6,276 nt of DNA from an uncultured Erysipelotrichaceae bacterium (GTDB taxonomy: Bacteria; Bacillota_I; Bacilli_A; Erysipelotrichales; Coprobacillaceae). Position 1 is the first letter of the stretch. Each line of letters begins with the position of its first letter. Below, in pieces: positions 1 to 6,276 of this stretch. The translations under genes were made by a program, and so were the position numbers. Below the pieces are notes generated by a model, which was not told the origin of the DNA, searched no databases, and saw only the letters and a list, made by a program, of their open reading frames with translations. The DNA lies in contig CAMFRJ010000077.1 of assembly GCA_945981915.1 (NCBI GenBank), positions 1-6,276 on the forward strand. Direction: 5' to 3'.

Positions 1-2996
1 TCAGATCTTCTGATAATAAACCAGAATGGATGATTCTTGAAGCTTTACCAGTTATTCCACCTGATTTACGTCCAATGTTACAATTGGATGGTGGTCGTTT
101 TGCAACAAGTGATTTAAATGATCTCTATCGTCGTGTTATCACACGTAATAATCGTTTAAAGAAATTATTAGAATTAGGAACACCTTCAATTATCGTTCAA
201 AACGAAAAACGTATGTTACAAGAAGCTGTCGATGCTTTAATTGATAATGGACGTCGTTCTAAACCAATTACAGGAGCTGGAGGACGTGCTTTAAAATCAT
301 TAAGTCATACATTAAAAGGAAAACAAGGTCGTTTCCGTCAAAACTTACTTGGAAAACGTGTTGACTATTCAGGACGTTCAGTTATCGCTGTTGGTCCAGA
401 TCTTAAGATGTATCAATGTGGTATTCCTCGTGAAATGGCATTAAGCTTATTTAAACCATTTGTTATCCATGGTCTTGAAGCAAAAGGTATTGCAACAAAT
501 ATCAAAGCTGCAGAAAGATTGATTGATAAGATGGATGATAAGATCTGGCCAATTGTTGAAGAAGTTATTAAAGAACATCCGGTTTTATTAAACCGTGCCC
601 CTACTCTTCATAGATTAGGGATCCAAGCATTTGAACCTAAGTTGGTTGAAGGACGCGCAATCCGTTTGCATCCATTAGTTACACCAGCGTTCAACGCTGA
701 CTTCGATGGTGACCAAATGGCTGTCCATGTTCCTTTAGGAGAAGAAGCAATTCAAGAAGCAAGACAATTAATGTTAGGTTCTACAAATATCTTAGGTCCT
801 AAAGATGGAAAACCAATCGTTACTCCATCACAGGATATGGTATTAGGAAATTATTATTTGACACTAGAAGATGTAGGAGCTATTGGAGAAGGAACAGTCT
901 TTGCTGATAAGAATGAAGTTGAACATGCTTATTTTGCAAAAACAGTCAATCTTCATACAAGAGTTGCTATTAGAGCATCTTCATTAAACAACGTGACTTT
1001 TACAGAAGCACAAAATAACAGTTATTTAATTACAACTGTTGGAAAAATCTTCTTTAATGAAATTTTTGATGGGCAATTCCCATTTATTAATGAACCAGGT
1101 AAAGAAAATTTAACTGCAACACCTGATAAATATTTTGTTCCAATGGGAACTGATATTAAAGCACATATTGCAGCACAAGAACCAGTTAAACCATTGGGTA
1201 AAAAAGCATTAGGAAATATTATTGATGCTTCATTTAAACAATCTTCTTTATCTGATATTAGTTCAATGCTTGATAAATTGAAGGATCAAGGATTTAAATA
1301 TTCCACTGTTGCAGGAATTACAGTTTCTGCATATGATATTCAAGTTCCTCAAGCAAAATTTGAAATTTTCGATAAAGCAGATAAGAAACTTGAACAAATC
1401 AAGAAGTTCTATAATAAAGGTAAATTAACTGATGCTGAACGTTATCAAAGTGTTATTCAATTGTGGACAGGTGTTAAAGATGAAGTTCAGGAAGTCGTTC
1501 GTCAAGAATTCGAAGCAGATGATCGTAACCCAATCTTCATCATGTCAGATTCTGGAGCTCGTGGATCACTTTCTAACTTTACTCAGTTAGTAGGTATGCG
1601 TGGATTGATGTCAAATCCAAAAGGAGAAACTATTGAGTTACCTATTAAATCTGCCTTCCGTGAAGGATTAACTGCATCTGAATTCTTCATTTCGACACAT
1701 GGTGCCAGAAAAGGATCAACAGACACAGCCTTAAAAACAGCCGATTCTGGTTATTTAACAAGACGTTTAGTAGATGTTGCTCAAGAAGTTGTTATTACAG
1801 AAGATGACTGTGGAACTGACAGAGGATTTAAAGTCACTGAATTATATAACAGTGATGACAATGCTGTTATTGTTCCATTATATGACCGTTTAGTAGGACG
1901 TTATTCACAAAAAGACGTCTATCATCCTGAAACAAAAGAATTATTAGTTGCTGCAGGAGAATTATTCAATGAACAAAATGCAAAAGTTGTTTGTGATGCA
2001 GGAATTAAAGAAGTTGAGATTCGTTCAGTTCTTGGATGTATCGCTAAAGGTGGATTATGTAAGAAATGTTATGGTCGTAATTTAGCAACTGGTAGTGTTG
2101 TTGAATTAGGAGAAGCAGTTGGTATTATGGCTGCACAATCTATCGGTGAACCAGGTACTCAGTTAACAATGCGTACTTTCCATGATGGTGGGGTCGCTGG
2201 TGGTGCTGATATCACTCAAGGGTTACCTCGTATACAAGAGTTATTTGAAGCTCGTAATCCAAAAGCAAAATCTGTTATTTCTGAAATTGAAGGTACTGTT
2301 ACTAACATTATCGATAATGCAGGAAGAATGGAAGTTGTTGTTTCTAATGACTTAGAAACAAGAAGTTATTTGACTTCTTATGGGGCTAAATTAAGAGTTA
2401 AAGTTGGGGACAGTGTCTATATTGGTAGAAAGATTACAAAAGGTTCTATTGATCCAAAAGAATTATTAAATGTTGCTGATACAGAAGCTGTTGAAAACTA
2501 TATTATTAAAGAAGTTCAAAAAGTATATCGTATTCAAGGTATTGAAATTTCTGATAAACATATTGAAATCATTGTTAGGCAAATGCTTAAAAAGATCAAA
2601 GTTGTTGAAGGTGGAGACACTGGAGTATTACCAGGAACACATATTAGTATTTCAAACTTCACAGAATTAAATAGAGCTGTTTTAAATGAAGGAAAACATC
2701 CTGCTGTAGGACAACCTGTCTTACTTGGTATTACAAAGGCTGCAACTGAATCTGAATCATTCTTATCAGCAGCTTCATTCCAGGAAACAACAAAGATCTT
2801 AACTGATGCAGCAATTAAAGGTAAAAAAGATCATTTAAGAGGATTAAAAGAAAATGTCTTAATTGGTAAATTATTACCTGCTGGAACTGGTCTAAGAGGA
2901 CCATTAAAATCTCCTGAAAAGATAGCTGAAGAAGCAAATTATGATGAATATGATATTTTAGGTATCGATTGTGACGAAGATACAGTACAAGAATAA
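1..2996 (+). CDS. rpoC: DNA-directed RNA polymerase subunit beta' (5'-truncated by window)
   Basis: This is the largest catalytic subunit of RNA polymerase, which makes all cellular RNA. The reading frame is already open at base 3 ([10 protein letters not shown] before the first ATG at 30), so the gene begins outside the window. Roughly 200 N-terminal residues, including the first zinc site, are missing if it has the usual Firmicute length of about 1200. Visible in order: the conserved [17 protein letters not shown] block; the [20 protein letters not shown] switch region; the catalytic Mg-binding motif [11 protein letters not shown] (from base 693); the F-loop (from 1551); the bridge helix (about 1701-1760); the second zinc site with four Cys codons at 1809, 2037, 2058 and 2067; the trigger loop (about 2160-2220); and the C-terminal [11 protein letters not shown] block. 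The trigger loop is continuous, without the large insertion of Proteobacteria. It is unusual in having Asp after the catalytic trigger-loop His (TFHDGG) and [10 protein letters not shown] in the bridge helix. The gene ends in TAA inside a terminator hairpin. Confidence 0.98.
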   Translation, partial: RSSDNKPEWMILEALPVIPPDLRPMLQLDGGRFATSDLNDLYRRVITRNNRLKKLLELGTPSIIVQNEKRMLQEAVDALIDNGRRSKPITGAGGRALKSLSHTLKGKQGRFRQNLLGKRVDYSGRSVIAVGPDLKMYQCGIPREMALSLFKPFVIHGLEAKGIATNIKAAERLIDKMDDKIWPIVEEVIKEHPVLLNRAPTLHRLGIQAFEPKLVEGRAIRLHPLVTPAFNADFDGDQMAVHVPLGEEAIQEARQLMLGSTNILGPKDGKPIVTPSQDMVLGNYYLTLEDVGAIGEGTVFADKNEVEHAYFAKTVNLHTRVAIRASSLNNVTFTEAQNNSYLITTVGKIFFNEIFDGQFPFINEPGKENLTATPDKYFVPMGTDIKAHIAAQEPVKPLGKKALGNIIDASFKQSSLSDISSMLDKLKDQGFKYSTVAGITVSAYDIQVPQAKFEIFDKADKKLEQIKKFYNKGKLTDAERYQSVIQLWTGVKDEVQEVVRQEFEADDRNPIFIMSDSGARGSLSNFTQLVGMRGLMSNPKGETIELPIKSAFREGLTASEFFISTHGARKGSTDTALKTADSGYLTRRLVDVAQEVVITEDDCGTDRGFKVTELYNSDDNAVIVPLYDRLVGRYSQKDVYHPETKELLVAAGELFNEQNAKVVCDAGIKEVEIRSVLGCIAKGGLCKKCYGRNLATGSVVELGEAVGIMAAQSIGEPGTQLTMRTFHDGGVAGGADITQGLPRIQELFEARNPKAKSVISEIEGTVTNIIDNAGRMEVVVSNDLETRSYLTSYGAKLRVKVGDSVYIGRKITKGSIDPKELLNVADTEAVENYIIKEVQKVYRIQGIEISDKHIEIIVRQMLKKIKVVEGGDTGVLPGTHISISNFTELNRAVLNEGKHPAVGQPVLLGITKAATESESFLSAASFQETTKILTDAAIKGKKDHLRGLKENVLIGKLLPAGTGLRGPLKSPEKIAEEANYDEYDILGIDCDEDTVQE

Positions 2997-3033
2997 AATA
3001 GGTTGAAAAATTCAACCTATTTTTCTTTTTTTT
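2995..3033 (+). terminator. Intrinsic terminator after rpoC
   Basis: A perfect 10-bp stem pairs 2998-3007 (ATAGGTTGAA) with 3011-3020 (TTCAACCTAT) around a 3-base AAA loop. Three further A-U pairs reach back into the rpoC stop codon (2995-2997 with 3021-3023). A U-rich tract follows (3020-3033, broken only by one C at 3025). This is the standard Rho-independent form. It should end most rpoC transcription and separate it from rpsL. The A residues before the stem are too few to make a convincing terminator for the other strand. Confidence 0.93.
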
Positions 3034-3047
3034 GTATAAAAATGTTA

Positions 3048-3076
3048 TTGACATTAAAGATGTTTTAGTTTAATAT
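3048..3076 (+). promoter_or_regulatory. Sigma-A-type promoter for the str operon
   Basis: The -35 box TTGACA (3048-3053) is a perfect consensus. It is followed by a 17-bp spacer and the -10 box TAATAT (3071-3076), four of six matches to TATAAT. The AT-rich stretch just upstream (about 3026-3047) could act as an UP element and overlaps the U tract of the preceding terminator. Transcription would be expected to start around A3082-G3084, giving a leader of about 80 nt before rpsL. It is the only strong promoter seen ahead of rpsL-rpsG-fusA. Confidence 0.85.
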
Positions 3077-3080
3077 TATC

Positions 3081-3144
3081 TACGGTGTCCGTTAGTGGAC
3101 GCAGTATTTTATAATCAATTATGAAACACCCGGTATTGTGTGTT
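3081..3144 (+). promoter_or_regulatory. Candidate structured leader of the rpsL mRNA
   Basis: The leader is richer in G and C than its flanks and can fold into a three-way arrangement. A closing stem pairs GGTG (3084-3087) with CACC (3127-3130). A short hairpin pairs TCC (3088-3090) with GGA (3097-3099) around GTTAGT. An 8-bp AU stem pairs 3107-3114 with 3119-3126 around a TCAA loop, with one G-U pair. Two alternatives compete: a 6-bp hairpin 3085-3090/3097-3102, and AACAC (3125-3129) with GTGTT (3140-3144) just ahead of the SD. Ribosomal protein operons are often controlled through such leaders, but I do not recognise this as a known family. Pairings were found by eye, and function is inference. 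Confidence 0.35.
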
Positions 3145-3150
3145 ATCAAG

Positions 3151-3157
3151 AAAGGAG
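3151..3157 (+). promoter_or_regulatory. Ribosome binding site of rpsL
   Basis: AAAGGAG lies with its GGAG core 6 nt before the ATG at 3164. This fixes the rpsL start there rather than at the in-frame GTG at 3140, which would extend the protein by eight residues and place the SD inside the coding region. Confidence 0.88.
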
Positions 3158-3163
3158 AAAGAA

Positions 3164-3577
3164 ATGCCTACAATTAACCAATTAGTTAGACAAGGTCGTG
3201 CTGACAAAACAACAAAATCTAAATCACCTGCTTTAAATAGAGGTTATAACTCATTAGCTAAAAAAGTAACAGCTACAAAATCACCTCAAAAGCGTGGTGT
3301 TTGTACACGTGTTGCTACTATGACACCTAAGAAACCTAACTCAGCATTGCGTAAATATGCCCGTGTTAGATTATCAAATGGTTTGGAAGTAACTGCATAT
3401 ATTCCAGGAATTGGACATAACTTACAAGAACATAGTGTTGTTTTAATTCGTGGTGGTCGTGTTAAGGACTTGCCAGGGGTTCGTTATCATATTATTCGTG
3501 GTACTATGGACTGTGCTGGTGTAAACGATCGTAAACAAGGGCGCTCTAGATATGGAGCTAAAAAACCAAAAGCTTAA
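3164..3577 (+). CDS. rpsL: 30S ribosomal protein S12
   Basis: S12 sits at the decoding centre of the small subunit and helps monitor codon-anticodon pairing. The 137-residue protein starts [12 protein letters not shown] and is full length for a Firmicute S12. It carries the family signatures [11 protein letters not shown] (residues 54-64) and [14 protein letters not shown] (96-109). The two lysines where streptomycin-resistance changes are classically found (K56 and K101 in Bacillus numbering) are both present, so the sequence looks like the sensitive wild type at those positions. The N-terminal extension is basic and rRNA-binding, and the tail is GAKKPKA. It is the first gene of the operon, behind its own promoter and leader. 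The 25-bp gap to rpsG suggests co-transcription. No ybxF-like gene lies upstream, unlike Bacillus. Confidence 0.98.
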   Translation: MPTINQLVRQGRADKTTKSKSPALNRGYNSLAKKVTATKSPQKRGVCTRVATMTPKKPNSALRKYARVRLSNGLEVTAYIPGIGHNLQEHSVVLIRGGRVKDLPGVRYHIIRGTMDCAGVNDRKQGRSRYGAKKPKA

Positions 3578-3602
3578 AAAATATTTATAGGAGGAAATAT
3601 AT

Positions 3603-4073
3603 ATGTCAAGAAAAGGACGAGTTGCTAAAAGAGACGTTCTACCTGATCCAGTGTATAACTCTAAAACTATTTCTAAACTTATTAACAACATTATGTTAGA
3701 TGGTAAAAAAGGTGTTGCTCAAAACATCTTATATGATGCATTTAATAAAGTAGAAGAAAAAACTGGAAAACCAGCTATGGAAGTTTTTGATCAAGCAATT
3801 AACAATATTATGCCAGTTCTTGAACTTAAAGTAAGACGTATTGGTGGTGCTAACTACCAAGTACCAGTTGAAGTTTCTTCTGAAAGAAGAATGACTTTAG
3901 GATTAAGATGGTTAGTCAATTATTCTCGTTTAAGAAACGAAAAAACTATGGTTGATCGTTTAGCAAACGAAATTGTTGATGCTTCTAATGGAACAGGTGC
4001 TTCTGTTAAGAAGAAAGAAGATACTCATAAAATGGCAGAAGCTAATAAAGCATTTGCTCATTTCCGTTGGTAA
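3603..4073 (+). CDS. rpsG: 30S ribosomal protein S7
   Basis: S7 is a primary 16S rRNA-binding protein that nucleates assembly of the 30S head and lies near the E-site tRNA. The product is 156 residues, the usual bacterial length. It starts [20 protein letters not shown] and ends AHFRW. The conserved basic beta-hairpin region is visible at about residues 74-95 ([17 protein letters not shown]), followed by [12 protein letters not shown]. The start is supported by a perfect AGGAGG (3589-3594) 8 nt upstream of the ATG. In E. coli S7 represses its own operon by binding the rpsL-rpsG gap. Here that gap is only 25 nt and AT-rich with no evident rRNA-like fold, so that control mode is not supported at this site. 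Confidence 0.98.
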   Translation: MSRKGRVAKRDVLPDPVYNSKTISKLINNIMLDGKKGVAQNILYDAFNKVEEKTGKPAMEVFDQAINNIMPVLELKVRRIGGANYQVPVEVSSERRMTLGLRWLVNYSRLRNEKTMVDRLANEIVDASNGTGASVKKKEDTHKMAEANKAFAHFRW

Positions 4074-4106
4074 TACAACATCGAAAATTTTGAAAGGAGA
4101 AAAACA

Positions 4107-6182
4107 ATGGCTCGTGAATTTTCGTTAGAAAAAACTCGTAATATTGGAATCATGGCTCATATTGATGCTGGTAAAACAACAACAACTGAACGTGTCCTTT
4201 ATTACACAGGAAAAATTCATAAAATTGGTGAAACACATGATGGTGCTTCACAAATGGACTGGATGGAACAAGAACAAGAACGTGGTATTACAATCACTTC
4301 AGCAGCGACAACTGCTCAATGGAACGGGTACCGTGTTAACATTATTGACACTCCAGGCCATGTAGACTTCACTGTCGAAGTTGAACGTTCATTACGTGTC
4401 TTAGATGGTGCTGTCACTGTATTAGATTCAAAAGCTGGTGTTGAACCTCAAACTGAAACAGTTTGGCGTCAAGCAACTACTTATGGAGTACCTAGAATTG
4501 TATTCTGTAATAAAATGGATGCAACTGGGGCAGACTTCATTATGTCATTAGAATCAATTGGAAAAAGATTAGGCGCAAATGCTGTTGCTGTTCAATTACC
4601 AATTGGTGCTGAAGGAACATTTGAAGGTGTTATTGATTTAATTAAAATGCAAGCTATTCATTTTGAAGGAGCTAAAGGAGAAAACGTTGTTTACTCTGAA
4701 ATTCCTGAAGATATGAAAGCTCAAGCAGAAGAATATCGTGAAAAAATGATTGAATCTGCTGTTTCATTTGATGATGATTTAATGATGAAATATTTAGAAG
4801 GAGAAGAACTTACTGAAGAAGAAATTAAATCAGCTATCCGTAAAGGAACATTAGCTGTTGAATTATTCCCAGTATTATGTGGTTCTGCATATAAAGACAA
4901 AGGTGTTCAACCAATGTTAGATGCAGTTATCGATTATTTACCAGCTCCTACTGATGTTCCATCAATTAAAGGAACTGATGAAAATGATAATGAAGTAGAA
5001 AGACATCCATCAGATGATGAACCTTTTGCTGCATTAGCATTTAAAATTATGGCTGACCCATTTGTTGGAAAATTAACTTTCTTCCGTGTATATTCAGGAA
5101 CAATTACATCTGGTTCTTATGTATTAAACTCAACTAAGAACAAAAAAGAACGTTTAGGACGTATCTTACAGATGCATGCCAATACACGTAAAGAAATTTC
5201 AGAAGTTTACGCAGGAGATATCGCTGCTGCTGTAGGTTTCAAAAACACAACTACTGGAGACAGTATCTGTGATGAAAAGAATTTCATCATTCTTGAAAAA
5301 ATGGAATTCCCTGAACCAGTTATCGAATTAGCAATTGAACCAAAAACAAAAGCTGACCAAGATAAATTAGGTGTAGGATTATCTAGATTAGCAGAAGAAG
5401 ATCCAACTTTCAGAGTAACAACAAACCCTGAAACTGGTGATACAATTATTGCCGGTGTTGGTGAATTACACTTAGACGTCATCGTTGATCGTTTAAGAAG
5501 AGAATATAAAGTAGAAGCAAACGTTGGTGCTCCTCAAGTTGCTTATCGTGAAACTATCACTAAAGCTGCTGATTGTGAAGGTAAATTCGTAAGACAATCA
5601 GGTGGTCGTGGTCAATACGGACATGTATGGATCAAATTTGAACCAAACGAAGGAAAAGGATTTGAATTCGTTGATGCAGTAGTTGGTGGTACAGTACCAA
5701 GAGAATATATCGGTTCTGTTAAAGCAGGTCTTGAAGATGCTTTACAAAATGGTATGATTGCTGGTTATCCAGTATTAGATGTAAAAGCAACATTATTTGA
5801 TGGTTCTTACCATGATGTCGATTCATCAGAAATGGCATATAAAGTTGCTGCAAGTTTAGCATTAAAAGCAGCTGGTAAAAAGTGTGATCCAGTTATTTTG
5901 GAACCAATTATGGCTGTTGAAGTTGTAGCACCTGCTGAATATTTAGGTAGCGTTATGGGAGATATCTCTTCTAGACGTGGTATGATTGATGGACAAGAAG
6001 AAAGAGGTAATGCTATCGTTGTACAAGCATCTGTACCTTTATCAGAAATGTTTGGTTATGTTACTGATTTAAGATCATTTACACAAGGTCGTGGAAACTA
6101 TACAATGCAATTTGATCGTTATGAACCAGTACCAAAATCAATCAAAGAAGAAATTATTAAGAAATATAATTCTAATAATTAA
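4107..6182 (+). CDS. fusA: Translation elongation factor G (EF-G)
   Basis: EF-G is the GTPase that drives tRNA-mRNA translocation on the ribosome and, with the recycling factor, splits ribosomes after termination. At 691 residues it is full length. GTPase motifs: AHIDAGKT (17-24), switch I region RGITI (59-63), DTPGH (81-85), NKMD (135-138) and GSA (259-261). An inserted G' subdomain lies at about 155-250. Domain II follows from about 285 and domain III contains GELHLD (452-457). Domain IV has the SGGRGQYGH stretch and the tip loop SYHDVDSSE, with the conserved His at 569. Domain V ends with [10 protein letters not shown]. Phe88 and His455, at positions tied to fusidic acid resistance in Staphylococcus, keep the usual residues. 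The start is set by AAAGGAG (4093-4099), with AGGAG 7 nt before ATG. It lies 33 bp after rpsG with no terminator between, consistent with one transcript. Confidence 0.98.
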   Translation: MAREFSLEKTRNIGIMAHIDAGKTTTTERVLYYTGKIHKIGETHDGASQMDWMEQEQERGITITSAATTAQWNGYRVNIIDTPGHVDFTVEVERSLRVLDGAVTVLDSKAGVEPQTETVWRQATTYGVPRIVFCNKMDATGADFIMSLESIGKRLGANAVAVQLPIGAEGTFEGVIDLIKMQAIHFEGAKGENVVYSEIPEDMKAQAEEYREKMIESAVSFDDDLMMKYLEGEELTEEEIKSAIRKGTLAVELFPVLCGSAYKDKGVQPMLDAVIDYLPAPTDVPSIKGTDENDNEVERHPSDDEPFAALAFKIMADPFVGKLTFFRVYSGTITSGSYVLNSTKNKKERLGRILQMHANTRKEISEVYAGDIAAAVGFKNTTTGDSICDEKNFIILEKMEFPEPVIELAIEPKTKADQDKLGVGLSRLAEEDPTFRVTTNPETGDTIIAGVGELHLDVIVDRLRREYKVEANVGAPQVAYRETITKAADCEGKFVRQSGGRGQYGHVWIKFEPNEGKGFEFVDAVVGGTVPREYIGSVKAGLEDALQNGMIAGYPVLDVKATLFDGSYHDVDSSEMAYKVAASLALKAAGKKCDPVILEPIMAVEVVAPAEYLGSVMGDISSRRGMIDGQEERGNAIVVQASVPLSEMFGYVTDLRSFTQGRGNYTMQFDRYEPVPKSIKEEIIKKYNSNN

Positions 6183-6197
6183 TTCTATTGAAAATTA

Positions 6198-6226
6198 TTG
6201 CATTTATCACCTAAATCCATTAGAAT
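6198..6226 (+). promoter_or_regulatory. Weak possible promoter ahead of tuf
   Basis: TTGCAT (6198-6203) is followed by 17 bp and TAGAAT (6221-6226). The -10 matches five of six consensus bases but the -35 only three of six, and the region is so AT-rich that chance matches are expected. Separate tuf promoters are known in some bacteria, which makes it worth listing. The candidate overlaps the intergenic hairpin, so both need not be functional. Confidence 0.2.
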
Positions 6227-6239
6227 ATAGGTGTTAAAT
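6202..6239 (+). other. Imperfect hairpin in the fusA-tuf gap
   Basis: CACCTA (6208-6213) pairs with TAGGTG (6228-6233) around a 14-nt loop. The stem extends outward, after a U-U mismatch (6207/6234), through five more A-U pairs (6202-6206 with 6235-6239). No U tract follows, so it is not a standard intrinsic terminator and fusA-tuf read-through is expected. Possible roles are mRNA processing, 3' protection of the fusA segment or control of tuf translation. The 5' arm can alternatively pair CCTAA (6210-6214) with TTAGG (6256-6260) at the tuf SD. Structure was read by eye, and the role is unknown. Confidence 0.5.
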
Positions 6240-6257
6240 ATTAATTAAAATTAAATT

Positions 6258-6263
6258 AGGAGG
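6258..6263 (+). promoter_or_regulatory. Ribosome binding site of the gene at the right edge
   Basis: A perfect AGGAGG is placed 8 nt before the ATG at 6272, the same spacing as for rpsG. It is the main evidence that a gene starts at the window edge. Confidence 0.85.
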
Positions 6264-6271
6264 AACCTTAA

Positions 6272-6276
6272 ATGGC
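6272..6276 (+). CDS. tuf: Start of next gene, probably elongation factor Tu (3'-truncated by window)
   Basis: Only ATGGC is visible, an ATG followed by the first two bases of a GCN (Ala) codon. Identification rests on context. In Firmicutes and many other bacteria rpsL-rpsG-fusA is followed by tuf, and EF-Tu commonly starts Met-Ala. The perfect SD upstream suits a very highly expressed gene. The sequence itself cannot exclude another gene starting with Met-Ala. Confidence 0.65.

Noticed and set aside
30..32. ATG at 30 as the start of rpoC
   Set aside because: The same frame is open to the window edge and the residues before it (KPEW) fit conserved beta' sequence. The true start is outside the window.
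2470..2670. Alternative-frame + strand ORF inside rpoC (and a similar one at 4144-4365 inside fusA)
   Set aside because: Lys/Leu/Gln-rich shadow frames of conserved genes with no SD or family resemblance.
1..2996. Shift in arginine codons along rpoC (CGT frequent early, AGA more frequent from about 740) as a sign of recombination
   Set aside because: Both codons occur in rpsG and fusA as well, the protein stays conserved throughout, and no breakpoint is visible. Too weak without a proper window-based statistic.
2815..3054. Minus-strand ORF across the end of rpoC and the terminator
   Set aside because: It overlaps a conserved coding region and the terminator, has low-complexity composition and matches no family I recognise.
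3140..3163. GTG at 3140 as an upstream start giving an eight-residue extension of S12
   Set aside because: No SD precedes it, the strong SD lies inside the extension, and the S12 family begins at MPTINQL.
3121..3177. An 18-codon ORF ([18 protein letters not shown]) overlapping the rpsL start, as a possible leader peptide
   Set aside because: There is no SD before its ATG (AT-rich sequence instead), no telling run of regulatory codons, and its ATG lies within a predicted stem. Most likely chance.
3443..3691. Minus-strand ORF across the rpsL-rpsG junction
   Set aside because: Antisense shadow of two conserved ribosomal protein genes with no supporting start signal.
4074..4106. AAAATTTT palindrome in the rpsG-fusA gap as a regulatory hairpin or terminator
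   Set aside because: It leaves no room for a loop, has no GC stem and no U tract after it. It is AT-rich spacer before the fusA SD.
5207..5482. Minus-strand ORF inside fusA
   Set aside because: Antisense to a conserved EF-G region. The openness follows from codon bias of fusA.
1..6276. Altered genetic code (TGA as Trp) as in Mollicutes
   Set aside because: Visible Trp codons are TGG, and conserved Trp positions such as the S7 C-terminus use TGG. No in-frame TGA is found in the genes.

Overview
The window is a core housekeeping region: the 3' part of rpoC (RNA polymerase beta' subunit), followed by the str operon genes rpsL (S12), rpsG (S7) and fusA (EF-G). The first five bases of a further gene, almost certainly tuf (EF-Tu), lie at the right edge. 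All genes are on the + strand and intact apart from the two cut by the window ends. DNA is AT-rich, Shine-Dalgarno (SD) sites are strong (AGGAG/AGGAGG), all four visible stops are TAA, and Trp is encoded by TGG. Beta' lacks the long trigger-loop insertion of Proteobacteria, and S12 and EF-G resemble their Bacillus/Staphylococcus counterparts in length and motifs. Together this indicates a low-GC Firmicute using the standard code. A host-associated Erysipelotrichia-type lineage is my guess and is not proven by the sequence.

Layout: rpoC runs from the left edge to 2996. A textbook intrinsic terminator (2995-3033) overlaps its stop codon. Only 14 bases later comes a near-consensus sigma-A promoter (TTGACA, 17 bp, TAATAT; 3048-3076). 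The resulting transcript has a leader of about 80 nt that can fold, then rpsL (3164-3577), rpsG (3603-4073) and fusA (4107-6182), separated by only 25 and 33 bp. The fusA-tuf gap is longer (89 bp). It holds an imperfect hairpin without a U tract, a weak possible promoter, and a strong SD in front of the edge ATG.

How the genes work together: rpoC supplies the transcription catalytic subunit. S12 and S7 are 30S proteins at the decoding centre and the head, and EF-G and EF-Tu drive translocation and aminoacyl-tRNA delivery. The terminator-plus-promoter junction suggests the translation operon is controlled separately from the rpoB-rpoC transcription unit, with no ybxF-type gene between them.

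I see no mobile element, CRISPR array, tRNA/rRNA, foreign gene or new multi-gene system. The points worth a second look are small: a candidate structured rpsL leader, a hairpin that could compete with the tuf ribosome binding site, and unusual residues in the beta' trigger loop, bridge helix and F-loop.
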